Shown piece by piece: positions 23,984 through 31,646 of a stretch of 39,400 bases of DNA (positions are counted from its first letter, which is position 1; each line of letters opens with the position of its first letter). The position numbers were made by a program, and so were the translations under genes. The stretch lies in contig CAYWDQ010000013.1 of NCBI GenBank assembly GCA_964457065.1, positions 1 through 39,400 of the forward strand, in the 5' to 3' direction. The notes below the pieces were generated by a model. It was not told the origin of the DNA and did not search any database. It saw only the letters and a program-made list of their open reading frames with translations. The stretch comes from Bog-473 sp964457065. GTDB lineage: Bacteria; Actinomycetota; Acidimicrobiia; Acidimicrobiales; RAAP-2.

Positions 23984-25608
23984 GAGCCGCCGCCCCCTGC
24001 GCCCGCCCCCACCGGAGCCGGCAGGCCCTGTGCCTGTGGTCCCGCGCCCAGCCCGGTGGCGATGCTGAAGGTCCCGGAACCCTGCAGGCGCGGGCTCTGA
24101 CCCAGGAGAATGACGAGTGGCCGGGTGTAGAACCAGGTCACGGCCATGTCCATGATGGTCGAGAGCCCCAGGAAGAACGCGAAGCCCTTCACGTTCCCGA
24201 CGGCGACGAAGTACAGGACGATGGCGGCCAGCAGCGAGACGAAGTCGGCCGCCCAGACGGTCCGCCACGCGCTCTTGAAGCCGCGGTCAACCGAGGTCCG
24301 GACCGATCGGCCCGATCTGGTCTCGTCCTTCAGCCGCTCGAAGTAGACGATGTAGGAGTCCACCGTGATGCCGATGGAGACGATGAGGCCGGTGATGCCC
24401 GCGAGGTCGAAGCTGGGAGCCACCGACGTGTGCCCGAGGGCCGAGATGATGGCCCACAGGATCATCGCCGTCAGCACCAACCCAGAGATGACCACCAGCC
24501 CCAGGGCCCGGTAGTAGAGCAGCACGTAGAGCAGCACCAGGATGAGACCGGCGATGCCGGCGCCGAGCCCGGCGACCAGCGCCGAGTGGCCGAGGGTGGC
24601 CGAGACGGTCTCCGAGGTGGCGGCCTTGAGACTCACCGGCAGCGCACCGAAGTTCATCGCCTGCGCCAGGTTCTGGGCGTCCGACTGGGTGAGGCTCCCG
24701 GAGATCTCGCCCTTCCCGTCGAAGGAGGTGAAGCTGCTCTGCGTGGGCTGGATGATCGGTGCCGAGTAGACGACGCCGTCGAGCTCGATACCGAGCAGCT
24801 GGTGGAAGTTCTCCTGCGCCACCTTGTCCCACAGCGACGAGCCCGGCCCGGTCAGGCTGTAGTCGACCACCCACGCGCCGGTCTGATCCTGGGTGGCGGT
24901 GGCGCTGGCGATGGAGTGCCCCGTCATCTGCGCCGGACCGAGGACGTAGCGCTCGCCCCCGTTCGAGCTGCCACTGGCGGCGAGCCCGGGGAGGAGCACG
25001 GTGCTCGTCGCGTACCCGGGCTTCTCGACGCTCGTCGAGGGGTACGCGATGTACTGGGAGTCCGGTGGCACGTTGTTCGACGAGTACCCCTGGGGCGAGT
25101 TGTTGGGGGTGACGGCGAGGTTGGCCTGGGTCAGCTCCGACGACGCCGTGCAGGCGGGAATGGTCCCGATCCCCCGCGGCAGGGTCGTGGCCTTCGAGCC
25201 CTTCGGCACGCCCTCGGGGTACGCGAAGCACAGCACGGGCCTGAAGTACATGCGCGCCGTCTGCCCGATTTCGGAGAGGACCTGCTGCGCGTTCGTCACG
25301 CCGGGGATGGAGACCGAGATCTGGTTCTTCCCCGTCGTCTGCACCTGGGCGCCGGACACACCGAGGCCGTCGACCCGCAGGTTCAGGACGTTGACGGTCT
25401 CGTTGAGGTCCGACTGGCTCACGTTGTGGCCTTCGGCGGTGTAGACGACCGAGACGCCGCCGGCGAGGTCCAGTCCGAGACGCGGCGACCACTTCGCCGC
25501 GAACACGGCGGCGAACGACCCGACGGCGATCGCCACGACCACCAGGACGCTGATCAGCAGATTGCGTCGCTGTCGTCGCTGGGCCCGGCCCCCCGACTTG
25601 GGGCTCAC
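23980..25608 (-). CDS. secD: Protein translocase subunit SecD
   Basis: Partner of SecF in the proton-driven step of protein export. 542 aa: TM1 (about 16-37), GLDLAGGVSVVYTAEG at its outer side, a large external P1 domain (about 50-340) including LRVDGLGVSGAQVQ, DGVVYSAPIIQ and LAQAMNFGALPVSL, then TM2-TM6. TM4 carries ITGLIVSIGITVDSYIVYFERLKDE, with the Asp implicated in proton movement. The tail is Gly/Ala-rich. The external domain contains a Ser/Asn-rich stretch not usual in short homologues. The GTG at 25608 overlaps the yajC stop by 4 bases and the stop overlaps secF, so yajC-secD-secF is one coupled unit. Confidence 0.95.
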   Translation of the reverse strand: MSPKSGGRAQRRQRRNLLISVLVVVAIAVGSFAAVFAAKWSPRLGLDLAGGVSVVYTAEGHNVSQSDLNETVNVLNLRVDGLGVSGAQVQTTGKNQISVSIPGVTNAQQVLSEIGQTARMYFRPVLCFAYPEGVPKGSKATTLPRGIGTIPACTASSELTQANLAVTPNNSPQGYSSNNVPPDSQYIAYPSTSVEKPGYATSTVLLPGLAASGSSNGGERYVLGPAQMTGHSIASATATQDQTGAWVVDYSLTGPGSSLWDKVAQENFHQLLGIELDGVVYSAPIIQPTQSSFTSFDGKGEISGSLTQSDAQNLAQAMNFGALPVSLKAATSETVSATLGHSALVAGLGAGIAGLILVLLYVLLYYRALGLVVISGLVLTAMILWAIISALGHTSVAPSFDLAGITGLIVSIGITVDSYIVYFERLKDETRSGRSVRTSVDRGFKSAWRTVWAADFVSLLAAIVLYFVAVGNVKGFAFFLGLSTIMDMAVTWFYTRPLVILLGQSPRLQGSGTFSIATGLGAGPQAQGLPAPVGAGAGGGGS

Positions 25609-26105
25609 GCCTCTTCAGCCTCCCCGCCTTGCTCACCACTGCTGGGAGCACCGTCACCACCGACATCGTCGATGTCGGCCTCATCACCGTCGTCGTCGTC
25701 GTCGTGGCGCACCACGTCGTGGACGGGCTGGTCCGCGATGCGCACGTCCGCGATCGGCTCGATCTTCCGGGCGATCGCCTGGCGCACGAAGACGATCCGC
25801 GTCGGCTGGGGGCCGTCGAGGTTGCCATCGTCCCCGAGCGCACCGGTCAGGAGGGTGTAGCGGTCGCCGTGGATCTCGAGCACCGTGCCGATGACGCCGC
25901 CGACCGTCTGCACCTCGTCCCCGATCTCGATCCCCGAACCCTGGGACTCGCGCGCCGCCTTCGCCTTGCGCTGCTGCGGCTTGATGAAGAAGAAGTAGCC
26001 GAGGGCCCCGATCGCCAACAACGGCAGCAGGGTCAGCAGCGGGCTCGAACTCTTGGAGGAGGTGGCGGCGACCACGAAGTGGACCAGCGCCGGAGTTGAT
26101 GTCAT
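25605..26105 (-). CDS. yajC: Sec translocon accessory protein YajC
   Basis: Small membrane protein associated with SecDF. 166 aa: a short external N-terminus, one transmembrane helix (about 24-42, LLTLLPLLAIGALGYFFFI), then the family pattern KPQQRKAKAA and IEIGDEVQTVGGVIGTVLEI. The last 45 residues are an acidic extension with a DDDDD run. I chose the ATG at 26105 because AAGGA lies 5 bases upstream; the frame opens 12 codons earlier (26141) without a ribosome site. It is the first gene of the long leftward run that continues to the S53 peptidase. Its upstream region is the 650-base gene-free stretch shared with the response regulator. Confidence 0.92.
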   Translation of the reverse strand: MTSTPALVHFVVAATSSKSSSPLLTLLPLLAIGALGYFFFIKPQQRKAKAARESQGSGIEIGDEVQTVGGVIGTVLEIHGDRYTLLTGALGDDGNLDGPQPTRIVFVRQAIARKIEPIADVRIADQPVHDVVRHDDDDDGDEADIDDVGGDGAPSSGEQGGEAEEA

Positions 26106-26383
26106 GGAGATCCTTGGACCTAAACGGGTGCGAAGCGCCACCCTAGTGCCTGGGTTCCGGCTCTCCCGGGCACTGCCCCATCGCGGACCTGCTGCCGCTC
26201 GCTCCGGGGCACCGCCGCCACCGAAACGAGGCGTCTAATCGCCTCCCGGCGGCGATAACTGACCAGCTCCACCCGTAGGGCGGCGCCGGCAATGACGCAA
26301 CCGGATTGCAACCCAAAATGGCCGTCGCTGCGACAGCCGGTGTGCAGAGTTCAGACCATCAGTACAGCAACCTCACGGTGAAT
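26106..26383. other. Gene-free leader/promoter region of yajC
   Basis: No ORF on either strand has a recognisable product or ribosome site. On the minus strand TAGGGT (26145-26140) fits a TANNNT -10 about 35 bases before the yajC ATG, without a clear -35. The rest shows no strong inverted repeat. Together with 26384-26754 this makes a 649-base space between divergent yajC and the response regulator gene. Confidence 0.4.
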
Positions 26384-26553
26384 GGTCGTTCGGAGGGGGG
26401 CGACCAAGGCGAGAGTCCGGCGAAGGGGAACGGAATCTCGCACAGGGGGAACACCGGAGGGGAAGGTGCAGCGAAGAGGTGCGCCGGCCCCGTGAGGCCG
26501 TCGGTCGGAGCAATCCGGGGGGAACCGACGACCCGGGCCGGCGCACCTTTCGC
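26384..26553 (+). ncRNA. Orphan structured RNA element, strand inferred
   Basis: Four consecutive hairpins: GGTCG/CGACC (26384-26405, loop with six G); GCGAGA-x-TCCG/CGGA-x-TCTCGC (26409-26441, loop GCGAAGGGGAA); CACC/GGTG (26452-26468, loop GGAGGGGAA); and a large nested hairpin 26471-26553. In the last, GCGAA/TTCGC and a 14-bp perfect stem (26477-26490 with 26535-26548) enclose an asymmetric internal loop, a 7-bp stem (26499-26505 with 26524-26530), a GGGGGA bulge and CGGA-GCAA-TCCG with a GNRA tetraloop. The GNRA loop favours the plus strand, making this a leader or separate RNA ahead of the response regulator. Each hairpin displays a GGGGAA-like purine run. I cannot assign a known family; transcription is not proven. 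Confidence 0.45.
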
Positions 26554-26565
26554 TCCCTGTACTAC

Positions 26566-26653
26566 CCGGTGGACCGCCCGGTCCCTCGGTGTATTCCCGC
26601 AGGCCACAGGGCCGATGAGGGTGGAACCGGGGTGGCGGGCCGCCCATGGCGGC
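26566..26653 (+). other. Further hairpins upstream of response regulator
   Basis: CCG-gt-GGACC/GGTCC-ct-CGG with GCCC loop (26566-26589), GGCC/GGCC with ACAG loop (26602-26613), and GCCGCC/GGCGGC with a 3-base loop (26639-26653). They extend the structured stretch to within about 100 bases of the response regulator start. The last stem is terminator-like but has no T-tract. Confidence 0.3.
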
Positions 26654-26711
26654 GCCGAGATGCAACAGAACGGCTGATCAGGAGCTTCCCAAATGGGCCT
26701 CTGCGCCGATT

Positions 26712-26723
26712 ATTCACGTGAAT
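26712..26723. promoter_or_regulatory. 12-bp palindrome upstream of the two-component genes
   Basis: ATTCACGTGAAT is perfectly self-complementary and lies 16 bases upstream of the TACAGT -10 candidate of the response regulator gene, covering the expected -35 position. It may bind a dimeric regulator, possibly the response regulator itself; this is inference. Confidence 0.35.
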
Positions 26724-26739
26724 TCTCCTGTTTGCCCAG

Positions 26740-26745
26740 TACAGT
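26740..26745 (+). promoter_or_regulatory. Candidate -10 element of response regulator gene
   Basis: TACAGT (TANNNT) ends 9 bases before the ATG at 26755, so the transcript would be leaderless or nearly so. If this promoter is used, the structured element upstream is not part of its mRNA. Confidence 0.35.
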
Positions 26746-26754
26746 TGCGTCCTG

Positions 26755-27453
26755 ATGCGAGATGGTCATACTTCGGTGCTGGTCATCGAGGACGAGGCGG
26801 ACATCCGCCAGCTCCTCCGGACCCTGCTCGAACGGGAGGGCTTCGCGGTCGCGGAGGCCGCCGAGGGCCGGGACGGTGTGCGCCAATTCCACCAGCGTCA
26901 TCCCGACATCGTCATCCTCGACGTGGGACTCCCCGACCTGGACGGCTGGCAGGTGCTCGAGCGGATCCGGGACATGAGCGACGTGCCGGTCCTCATGCTG
27001 ACCGCCCTCGGCACCGAACGCGACAAGGTGCGGGGACTCAACGCGGGCGCCGACGACTACCTGACCAAGCCGTTCGGGAAGGTCGAGCTCCTCGCCCGCC
27101 TGCAGGCCATCAGCCGGCGCCAGAGGTCCACGGGCGACGTGGTGACCACCTTCGACGACGGCACGCTCCACCTCGACTTCGCCCGGCAGGAGGTCATGGT
27201 CGACGGCGACTCGGTCGTCCTGACGCCGACCGAGTACCGCCTCCTGGCGACCCTGGCCCGGCACCAGGGCCAGGTCCTGTCGCCCGACCAGCTGATAGAG
27301 CTGGCCTGGGACGACCCGAGCGGGTTGGCCCCGTCACGGGTGAAATATGCGGTCCTGCGGCTCCGGCGCAAGCTGGGCTGGGGTGAGGGGGACGACACTC
27401 CGATCGAGACGGTGCGGGGTTTCGGCTACCGGTACCGCTCTCGGATGCGGTGA
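26755..27453 (+). CDS. OmpR/PhoB-family response regulator
   Basis: Two-component transcription factor, 232 aa. Receiver domain about 7-118 with acidic pocket E12-D13, phospho-acceptor D56 in VILDVGLPDLDGW, the Thr in LMLTALG and the Lys in LTKPFG. A winged-helix DNA-binding domain follows (about 135-230) with LTPTEYRLLATLARHQGQVLS and the C-terminal ETVRGFGYRY signature. The ATG at 26755 has no clear ribosome site but a -10 candidate nearby. Its stop codon overlaps the GTG of the histidine kinase by 4 bases, so the two form a cognate pair. Targets are unknown; the adjacent ABC exporter is an obvious candidate. Confidence 0.95.
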   Translation: MRDGHTSVLVIEDEADIRQLLRTLLEREGFAVAEAAEGRDGVRQFHQRHPDIVILDVGLPDLDGWQVLERIRDMSDVPVLMLTALGTERDKVRGLNAGADDYLTKPFGKVELLARLQAISRRQRSTGDVVTTFDDGTLHLDFARQEVMVDGDSVVLTPTEYRLLATLARHQGQVLSPDQLIELAWDDPSGLAPSRVKYAVLRLRRKLGWGEGDDTPIETVRGFGYRYRSRMR

Positions 27454-29417
27454 CCGACCCGCGCCAGACCAGATCCGACCCTCCGGGGCGGCGCGAGCCG
27501 CCGATGCCCGGAACCTCCCTGCCCATCGGCTTCTCGGGTTCGATGCGCGTCCGCCTGCCGGTGTTCGCCCTGGTGGCCGTCGGCACCGTGCTCATCGCGG
27601 TGATCCCCTTCCCCCATGACGCCCGGCGCGAGATCTCGCTCGCCGGCGTCCTGTTCTTCGTGCTCGTCGCCGCGGCCTTCCTCCTGCCCTGGGAGCGGTT
27701 GCCCGACTGGGCGTGGCTGATCATCCCGATCGGCTACATCGCCGTCATCGCCATCATCCGGGACGCCCAGGGCGGCAGCGGCTCCGGGCTGGTCGCCGTC
27801 TATCTCCTGCCGATCGTGTGGCTGTCGCTGTACGGACGACGGCTGCACCTCCTCGTGGGGCTGTTCTGCCTGGACCTGGCCCTGCTGGTCCCTCTCCTCA
27901 TCGTCGGGCCACCGAAGTACCCGACCATCGAGTGGCGACAGGTGGTCGTGATGGCCACCGTCGCGACGCTGGTGGCATCGACCGTCTACACGATGGTGTC
28001 CAGGGACCGGGCCTACCTCAGCGACCTGGCCCAGCAGTCCCGGATGGCCCGCCGGAACGCCCGCGAGGCCGACTACGCCCGCGACCGGCTCGAAACCCTC
28101 CTCCGTGCCGCAACGGGCAGCGCGATCATGGGCGTCGACCCGGCGGGGACGGTCACGTTCTTCTCGGCCGGCGCCGAGCAGATGCTCGGCTTTCGGGCGG
28201 CGGAGGTCGTGGGCATCCGATCCATCGCCGACTTCATCGACCCGGCGCAGATCGACGAGCGGCGCCTGACGATCGATGCCATGCGCACGGCCCTGGAACC
28301 GGTCGATGCCGAGACGGCGGCCGAGGTGCCCTGGACCGCCACCCGCAAGGACGGTCACCAGCGTCGCTGCGTCGTGCGGGTGAGGGCGCTGCCGGTCCCC
28401 ACGCCCGACGCCGCTCTCGGCGACGAGGGTGCGTCCCACGACGAGACCGGGGGGTCCGCCCACGCCGCTGCCGCCTCCTCGCCGTCGTCCTCCGTGGCCT
28501 CCGCCTCCGCCTCCGCCTCCGCCGGGGCCAACGGCCACGTGGAGCTCGATGACGCAATGACGCCCTCGACCGGTGGCTACGTGGTGGTGGCCATCGACGT
28601 GACCGAGCGCGAGGAGCTGGCGGCCGACCGTGAGCGCCTCTTTGCGATCCAGAAGGAAGTCACGCAGTCGCTCATCGAGCAGAACAACCGTCTCCGCGAG
28701 CTCACCCAGATGAAGGACGACGTCGTGGCGACGGTCTCGCACGAGCTGCGGACACCCATCACCTCCATCCGGGGCTTCGTCGAGCTCCTGCTCGATGCGT
28801 CCTCGGAGCTCACCGAGAGCCAGATGCGCATGCTCTCGACGATCGAGCGCAACGCAGAGCAGCTCCAACGGGTGGCCGAGGACCTCCTGGCCGACCCCGG
28901 CGCCGGTCGCGGGCTGCGGGTGGCGTTCACCGAGCTGGACCTGAGCCGCCTCGCCGAGGAGGCGGTCCATGCGATCCAGACGTCCGCCACGGTGGCGGGC
29001 ATCCGTCTCACCATCGATCCCGGCGACGAGGTCCCCGTCTTCGGCGACCCGACGCGGCTGCACCAGCTGCTCGGGAATCTCCTGTCCAACGCCATCAAGT
29101 TCTCGCCGCGCGGTGGGCGGGTCCATGTGATCGTCGACAACGCGGACTCCTACGCCCGGGTGCAGGTGCTCGACGAGGGTCCCGGCATCCCCGAGGGCGA
29201 GCGCGACCAGCTCTTCGAGCGCTTCTACCGCCTCGCCTCCTCCACCGAGATGGGCGTGCCCGGGACCGGCCTCGGCCTGGCCATCGCCAAGTCGGTCGCC
29301 GAGGCCCACGAAGGGTTCGTCGACATCGTCGACACGCCGGGATGGTCGACGACGTTCCGGGTCTACCTGCCCCTGCGTACGTCGGTCCCCTCCCCGGCGC
29401 CCTCCCAGACGGTCTAG
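27450..29417 (+). CDS. Membrane PAS-domain sensor histidine kinase
   Basis: Sensor partner of the preceding response regulator, 655 aa. About six transmembrane segments between residues 35 and 184 with very short external loops, so the signal is probably sensed in or near the membrane. A PAS domain (about 210-390) is split by a roughly 45-residue Ala/Ser/Gly insert (322-366, including alternating Ala-Ser). HisKA carries H431 in VSHELRTPITSI. HATPase_c has the N box NLLSNAIKFSPRGG, DEGPGIPEGERDQLFERFYR and GTGLGLAIAKSVAEAH. The GTG start at 27450 overlaps the regulator stop by 4 bases. It converges with the ABC transporter gene; only 23 bases separate the stops. Confidence 0.94.
   Translation: MTDPRQTRSDPPGRREPPMPGTSLPIGFSGSMRVRLPVFALVAVGTVLIAVIPFPHDARREISLAGVLFFVLVAAAFLLPWERLPDWAWLIIPIGYIAVIAIIRDAQGGSGSGLVAVYLLPIVWLSLYGRRLHLLVGLFCLDLALLVPLLIVGPPKYPTIEWRQVVVMATVATLVASTVYTMVSRDRAYLSDLAQQSRMARRNAREADYARDRLETLLRAATGSAIMGVDPAGTVTFFSAGAEQMLGFRAAEVVGIRSIADFIDPAQIDERRLTIDAMRTALEPVDAETAAEVPWTATRKDGHQRRCVVRVRALPVPTPDAALGDEGASHDETGGSAHAAAASSPSSSVASASASASAGANGHVELDDAMTPSTGGYVVVAIDVTEREELAADRERLFAIQKEVTQSLIEQNNRLRELTQMKDDVVATVSHELRTPITSIRGFVELLLDASSELTESQMRMLSTIERNAEQLQRVAEDLLADPGAGRGLRVAFTELDLSRLAEEAVHAIQTSATVAGIRLTIDPGDEVPVFGDPTRLHQLLGNLLSNAIKFSPRGGRVHVIVDNADSYARVQVLDEGPGIPEGERDQLFERFYRLASSTEMGVPGTGLGLAIAKSVAEAHEGFVDIVDTPGWSTTFRVYLPLRTSVPSPAPSQTV
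28498..28521. repeat. 6-bp tandem repeat, 4 copies, in histidine kinase PAS insert
   Basis: CCTCCG occurs four times in a row and encodes the Ala-Ser alternation in the insert that splits the PAS domain. Slippage would change length by two residues without a frameshift. Confidence 0.9.
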
Positions 29418-29425
29418 CGCTCCGC

Positions 29426-29450
29426 GGCCGCCCGCTTCGCCTACGCGGCC
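29426..29450. terminator. Hairpin at convergent ends of kinase and ABC genes
   Basis: GGCCGC (29426-29431) pairs with GCGGCC (29445-29450) around a 13-base loop. It lies between the two facing stop codons and includes the stop of the ABC gene. No T-tract is present. Confidence 0.3.
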
Positions 29451-31243
29451 AGGAAACCCCCCGACTGGTGGGCCCACAGGCGCCCGTAGACCCCGGCCCG
29501 TCCGGCCACGAGCAGCTCGGCATGTGTGCCCTGTTCGACCACCCGGCCGCGGTCGAGGACCACGATGCGGTCCAGCCGGGCAATGGTGGCCAGCCGGTGC
29601 GCCACCACCAGTGCGGTGGTGCCCTGCATCAGGTGCCACAGCGCATCTTGCACCAGCGACTCGGACTCGGAGTCGAGAGCGGACGTTGCTTCGTCGAGGA
29701 CCAGGACCCGGGCACCCTTCGCCATGGCCTGCGCGATCGCCACTCTCTGACGTTGACCGCCCGAGAGCTTCAGCCCTCGCTCGCCCACGACCGTCTCGTA
29801 CCCGTCTGGCAGGCGCTCGACGAACTCGTCCACGTATGCAGCGCGGCCCACGGAACGCACGAGGTCCATGTCCACCTCGCCGGCGGACTCCAGCCCGTAG
29901 CTGATGTTCTGCGCAATGGTGCGGTGCAACATCTGGGGGTCCTGTGGGACGTAGGCGATGTGCCGTCGCAACGAGTGTTGCGTGACCTCGGCGATGTCCT
30001 GCCCGTCGATCGCGATGACACCGTCATCACGGTCGGCGAAGCGAAGCAGCAGTTTGGTCAACGTGGTCTTGCCCGACCCCGAGGGGCCCACGAGCCCCAC
30101 GTGCTCCCCCGGCTCGATCTGCAGGTCCAACCCCTCGAAGAGCGGAGCTCCCGAGCGATACGAGAACCAAAGGTCGCGGAACTCCACGAGGCCGCGCGGC
30201 ACCGCGAGGTCGGGGGCGCCCGGGACGTCGACGATGTCGGGCTCGGTGGCGGCGATGCCGGCGAACTTGGCGCACCGGCCGATGGCGCGTGACATCAGAC
30301 GTATGAACTCGAAGGACTCCTCCAGGCTCGTCCCGACGAAGGTGGCGTAGAAGAGGATCAGGTAGACCACTCCGGCGGCCGCGATGTGGCGCAGCGCGAG
30401 CACCACGCCGACGGCGACCGCGGCCCAGTTGAAGAAGGCCATGGCCGACTCCATCTGCAACCTCGTCGTCGTGAACACCCTTCGGGCGCGCAAGTCGGCA
30501 CTCATCGAATCACCGACCAGCGCCCCCACGTTGGCACGCTCACGCCCTTCGGCCGCTTGCGACCGGACCGTGGTCAGGTTGGCGATCGTGTCCGCGATGA
30601 CTCCGGTCGCCCGGGAGTGCGCGTCGGAGAACTCCTTCTCCGCGGTGACGACGCGGCCCATCCGGCGGTGCAGCACGGCGACGAAGACCGCCACGAGTGC
30701 CGCCATGACCAGCGCGACCGGCCAGACGACGATCCCGAGGACGACGATGGCGCCAAGGGTCGTGACGCTGATGCGCAGGATGCCCCACACCATGGCGTCG
30801 ATGAGCTCGACAAAGGCCCAGCTCGACGTCTCGAGGGTGGCGATGACCTCACCGGACGGCCGGTCGGTGTGCCACCCGTGGCTGAGCCCGATCAGGTGGT
30901 CGTAGCCGTTGGTGATGGCGCGGCCGAACGAGCGCAGCGTCGCCCCCCAGTTGAGCCAGCCGCCGATCCGGCCGAACACGGTCGCTGCGACAAGGACGAC
31001 CGCATACGCAATGATCAGCGGTCCAAAGGTCTGCCACGAGTCCTGCTGATGCGGCCCCGTGCCGGCGATCCGCCCCAGCAGGGCGGCGAAGATCAGGGGG
31101 GCGGCGACGGCGTTCGCCAGCGTGCCCAGCACGATGGCCGCGCAGCTCCCGGCGAACGCGACGCGATCGGGCCGCATCTGCCGCCAGCAGTATTCGAGCG
31201 TCTCTCGGTTCGATGCATTCGGGAAAAGGGTCCGTTCACCCAT
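29441..31243 (-). CDS. ABC transporter, fused permease and ATPase (exporter type)
   Basis: Half-transporter of the exporter superfamily, 600 aa, expected to work as a homodimer. The permease part (about 25-310) has six hydrophobic segments. The ATPase part (about 350-590) has Walker A GPSGSGKTT (386-394), Q-loop Q434, signature LSGGQ (493-497), Walker B VLVLDE with E518, and H-loop H549. No peptidase or other extra domain is present. The ATG at 31243 has AGGAG about 7 bases upstream; the frame stays open another 61 codons, but that part is Pro/Arg-rich and lacks a ribosome site. It has no partner half-transporter gene. It faces the two-component pair and, with it, separates ruvB from yajC. 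Substrate unknown: lipid, drug or peptide are all possible. Confidence 0.92.
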   Translation of the reverse strand: MGERTLFPNASNRETLEYCWRQMRPDRVAFAGSCAAIVLGTLANAVAAPLIFAALLGRIAGTGPHQQDSWQTFGPLIIAYAVVLVAATVFGRIGGWLNWGATLRSFGRAITNGYDHLIGLSHGWHTDRPSGEVIATLETSSWAFVELIDAMVWGILRISVTTLGAIVVLGIVVWPVALVMAALVAVFVAVLHRRMGRVVTAEKEFSDAHSRATGVIADTIANLTTVRSQAAEGRERANVGALVGDSMSADLRARRVFTTTRLQMESAMAFFNWAAVAVGVVLALRHIAAAGVVYLILFYATFVGTSLEESFEFIRLMSRAIGRCAKFAGIAATEPDIVDVPGAPDLAVPRGLVEFRDLWFSYRSGAPLFEGLDLQIEPGEHVGLVGPSGSGKTTLTKLLLRFADRDDGVIAIDGQDIAEVTQHSLRRHIAYVPQDPQMLHRTIAQNISYGLESAGEVDMDLVRSVGRAAYVDEFVERLPDGYETVVGERGLKLSGGQRQRVAIAQAMAKGARVLVLDEATSALDSESESLVQDALWHLMQGTTALVVAHRLATIARLDRIVVLDRGRVVEQGTHAELLVAGRAGVYGRLWAHQSGGFLAA

Positions 31244-31367
31244 GGGGCTCTCCTGTTGGAGGGTCAAGTGGAGCGAGGCGCACCGAGGGTGCGCGGGTCG
31301 GGGCCGTCGCGACAGATGGGGTGCGAGGCCTACCGGGCTCGGCCCGGTCGGAACTGCGAGACCGGGG

Positions 31368-31493
31368 TCAGCGACCGGTCGGGCAGAAGGCGGGCCCGGC
31401 GATGCGGGACCTCCCTGCGGCCGCACCGAAGACGGCCGGCAGGACCACGCCGGTGGGCTCGCTCAGCTGTGAACGCGTCGTCATGCCTGCCAT
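31368..31493 (-). CDS. Possible 41-aa small ORF upstream of ABC exporter
   Basis: ATG at 31493 with GAGGTG about 3-4 bases upstream, ending at TGA 31370-31368, 124 bases before the ABC start. The product begins MAGMTTRSQL, contains GVVLPAVFGAAAG and one Cys near the end. It is the only short frame with a ribosome-site-like sequence in this 391-base gap between the ABC gene and ruvB. It matches no family I recognise. It could be a leader peptide, an exported peptide, or chance. The rest of the gap (31244-31367 and 31494-31634) shows only a TACCGT -10-like sequence about 40 bases upstream of the small ORF. Confidence 0.25.
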   Translation of the reverse strand: MAGMTTRSQLSEPTGVVLPAVFGAAAGRSRIAGPAFCPTGR

Positions 31494-31616
31494 GGTCACC
31501 TCGCTTCCGTCTCGTCGTGCAACCCTGCAACGGTAGCGCACCGCCGCTGCGGCACGCGCACCCTTATGGGCGAGGCGCCCTCGGCGGGCGGAGGCGGCAG
31601 AGGCAGGCGGGCGGGC

Positions 31617-31646
31617 GCCTAGAAGAGCGGTGGCCTAGAAGAGCGG
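31617..31646. repeat. Tandem duplication at the end of ruvB
   Basis: GCCTAGAAGAGCGG occurs at 31617-31630 and again at 31633-31646, a 16-base period. The second copy holds the ruvB stop codon and last residues (LF-stop); the first copy lies just after the gene. It looks like a short duplication of the gene end. Confidence 0.85.

Noticed and set aside
26409..26441. Resemblance of GAGAGtccGGCGAAGGGGaaCGGAAtCTC to the glycine riboswitch core
   Set aside because: The GCCGAAGG-like and GGAA-CTC blocks are suggestive, but the P2 stem is missing, the spacing is too short and no glycine-cleavage gene is nearby.
26440..26475. Cobalamin riboswitch-like GGGGGAACACCGG
   Set aside because: No B12 box and none of the CTGCCCCGC-type core follows.
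26384..26530. 6C RNA on the minus strand (two hairpins with C-rich loops)
   Set aside because: Both end hairpins show six C in the loop when read leftward, but they are about 100 bases apart with other hairpins between, and the GNRA tetraloop favours the plus strand.
26477..26548. 14-bp inverted repeats as ends of a miniature transposon
   Set aside because: The inside is itself a nested stem with a tetraloop, no target duplication is seen, and no second copy occurs in the window.
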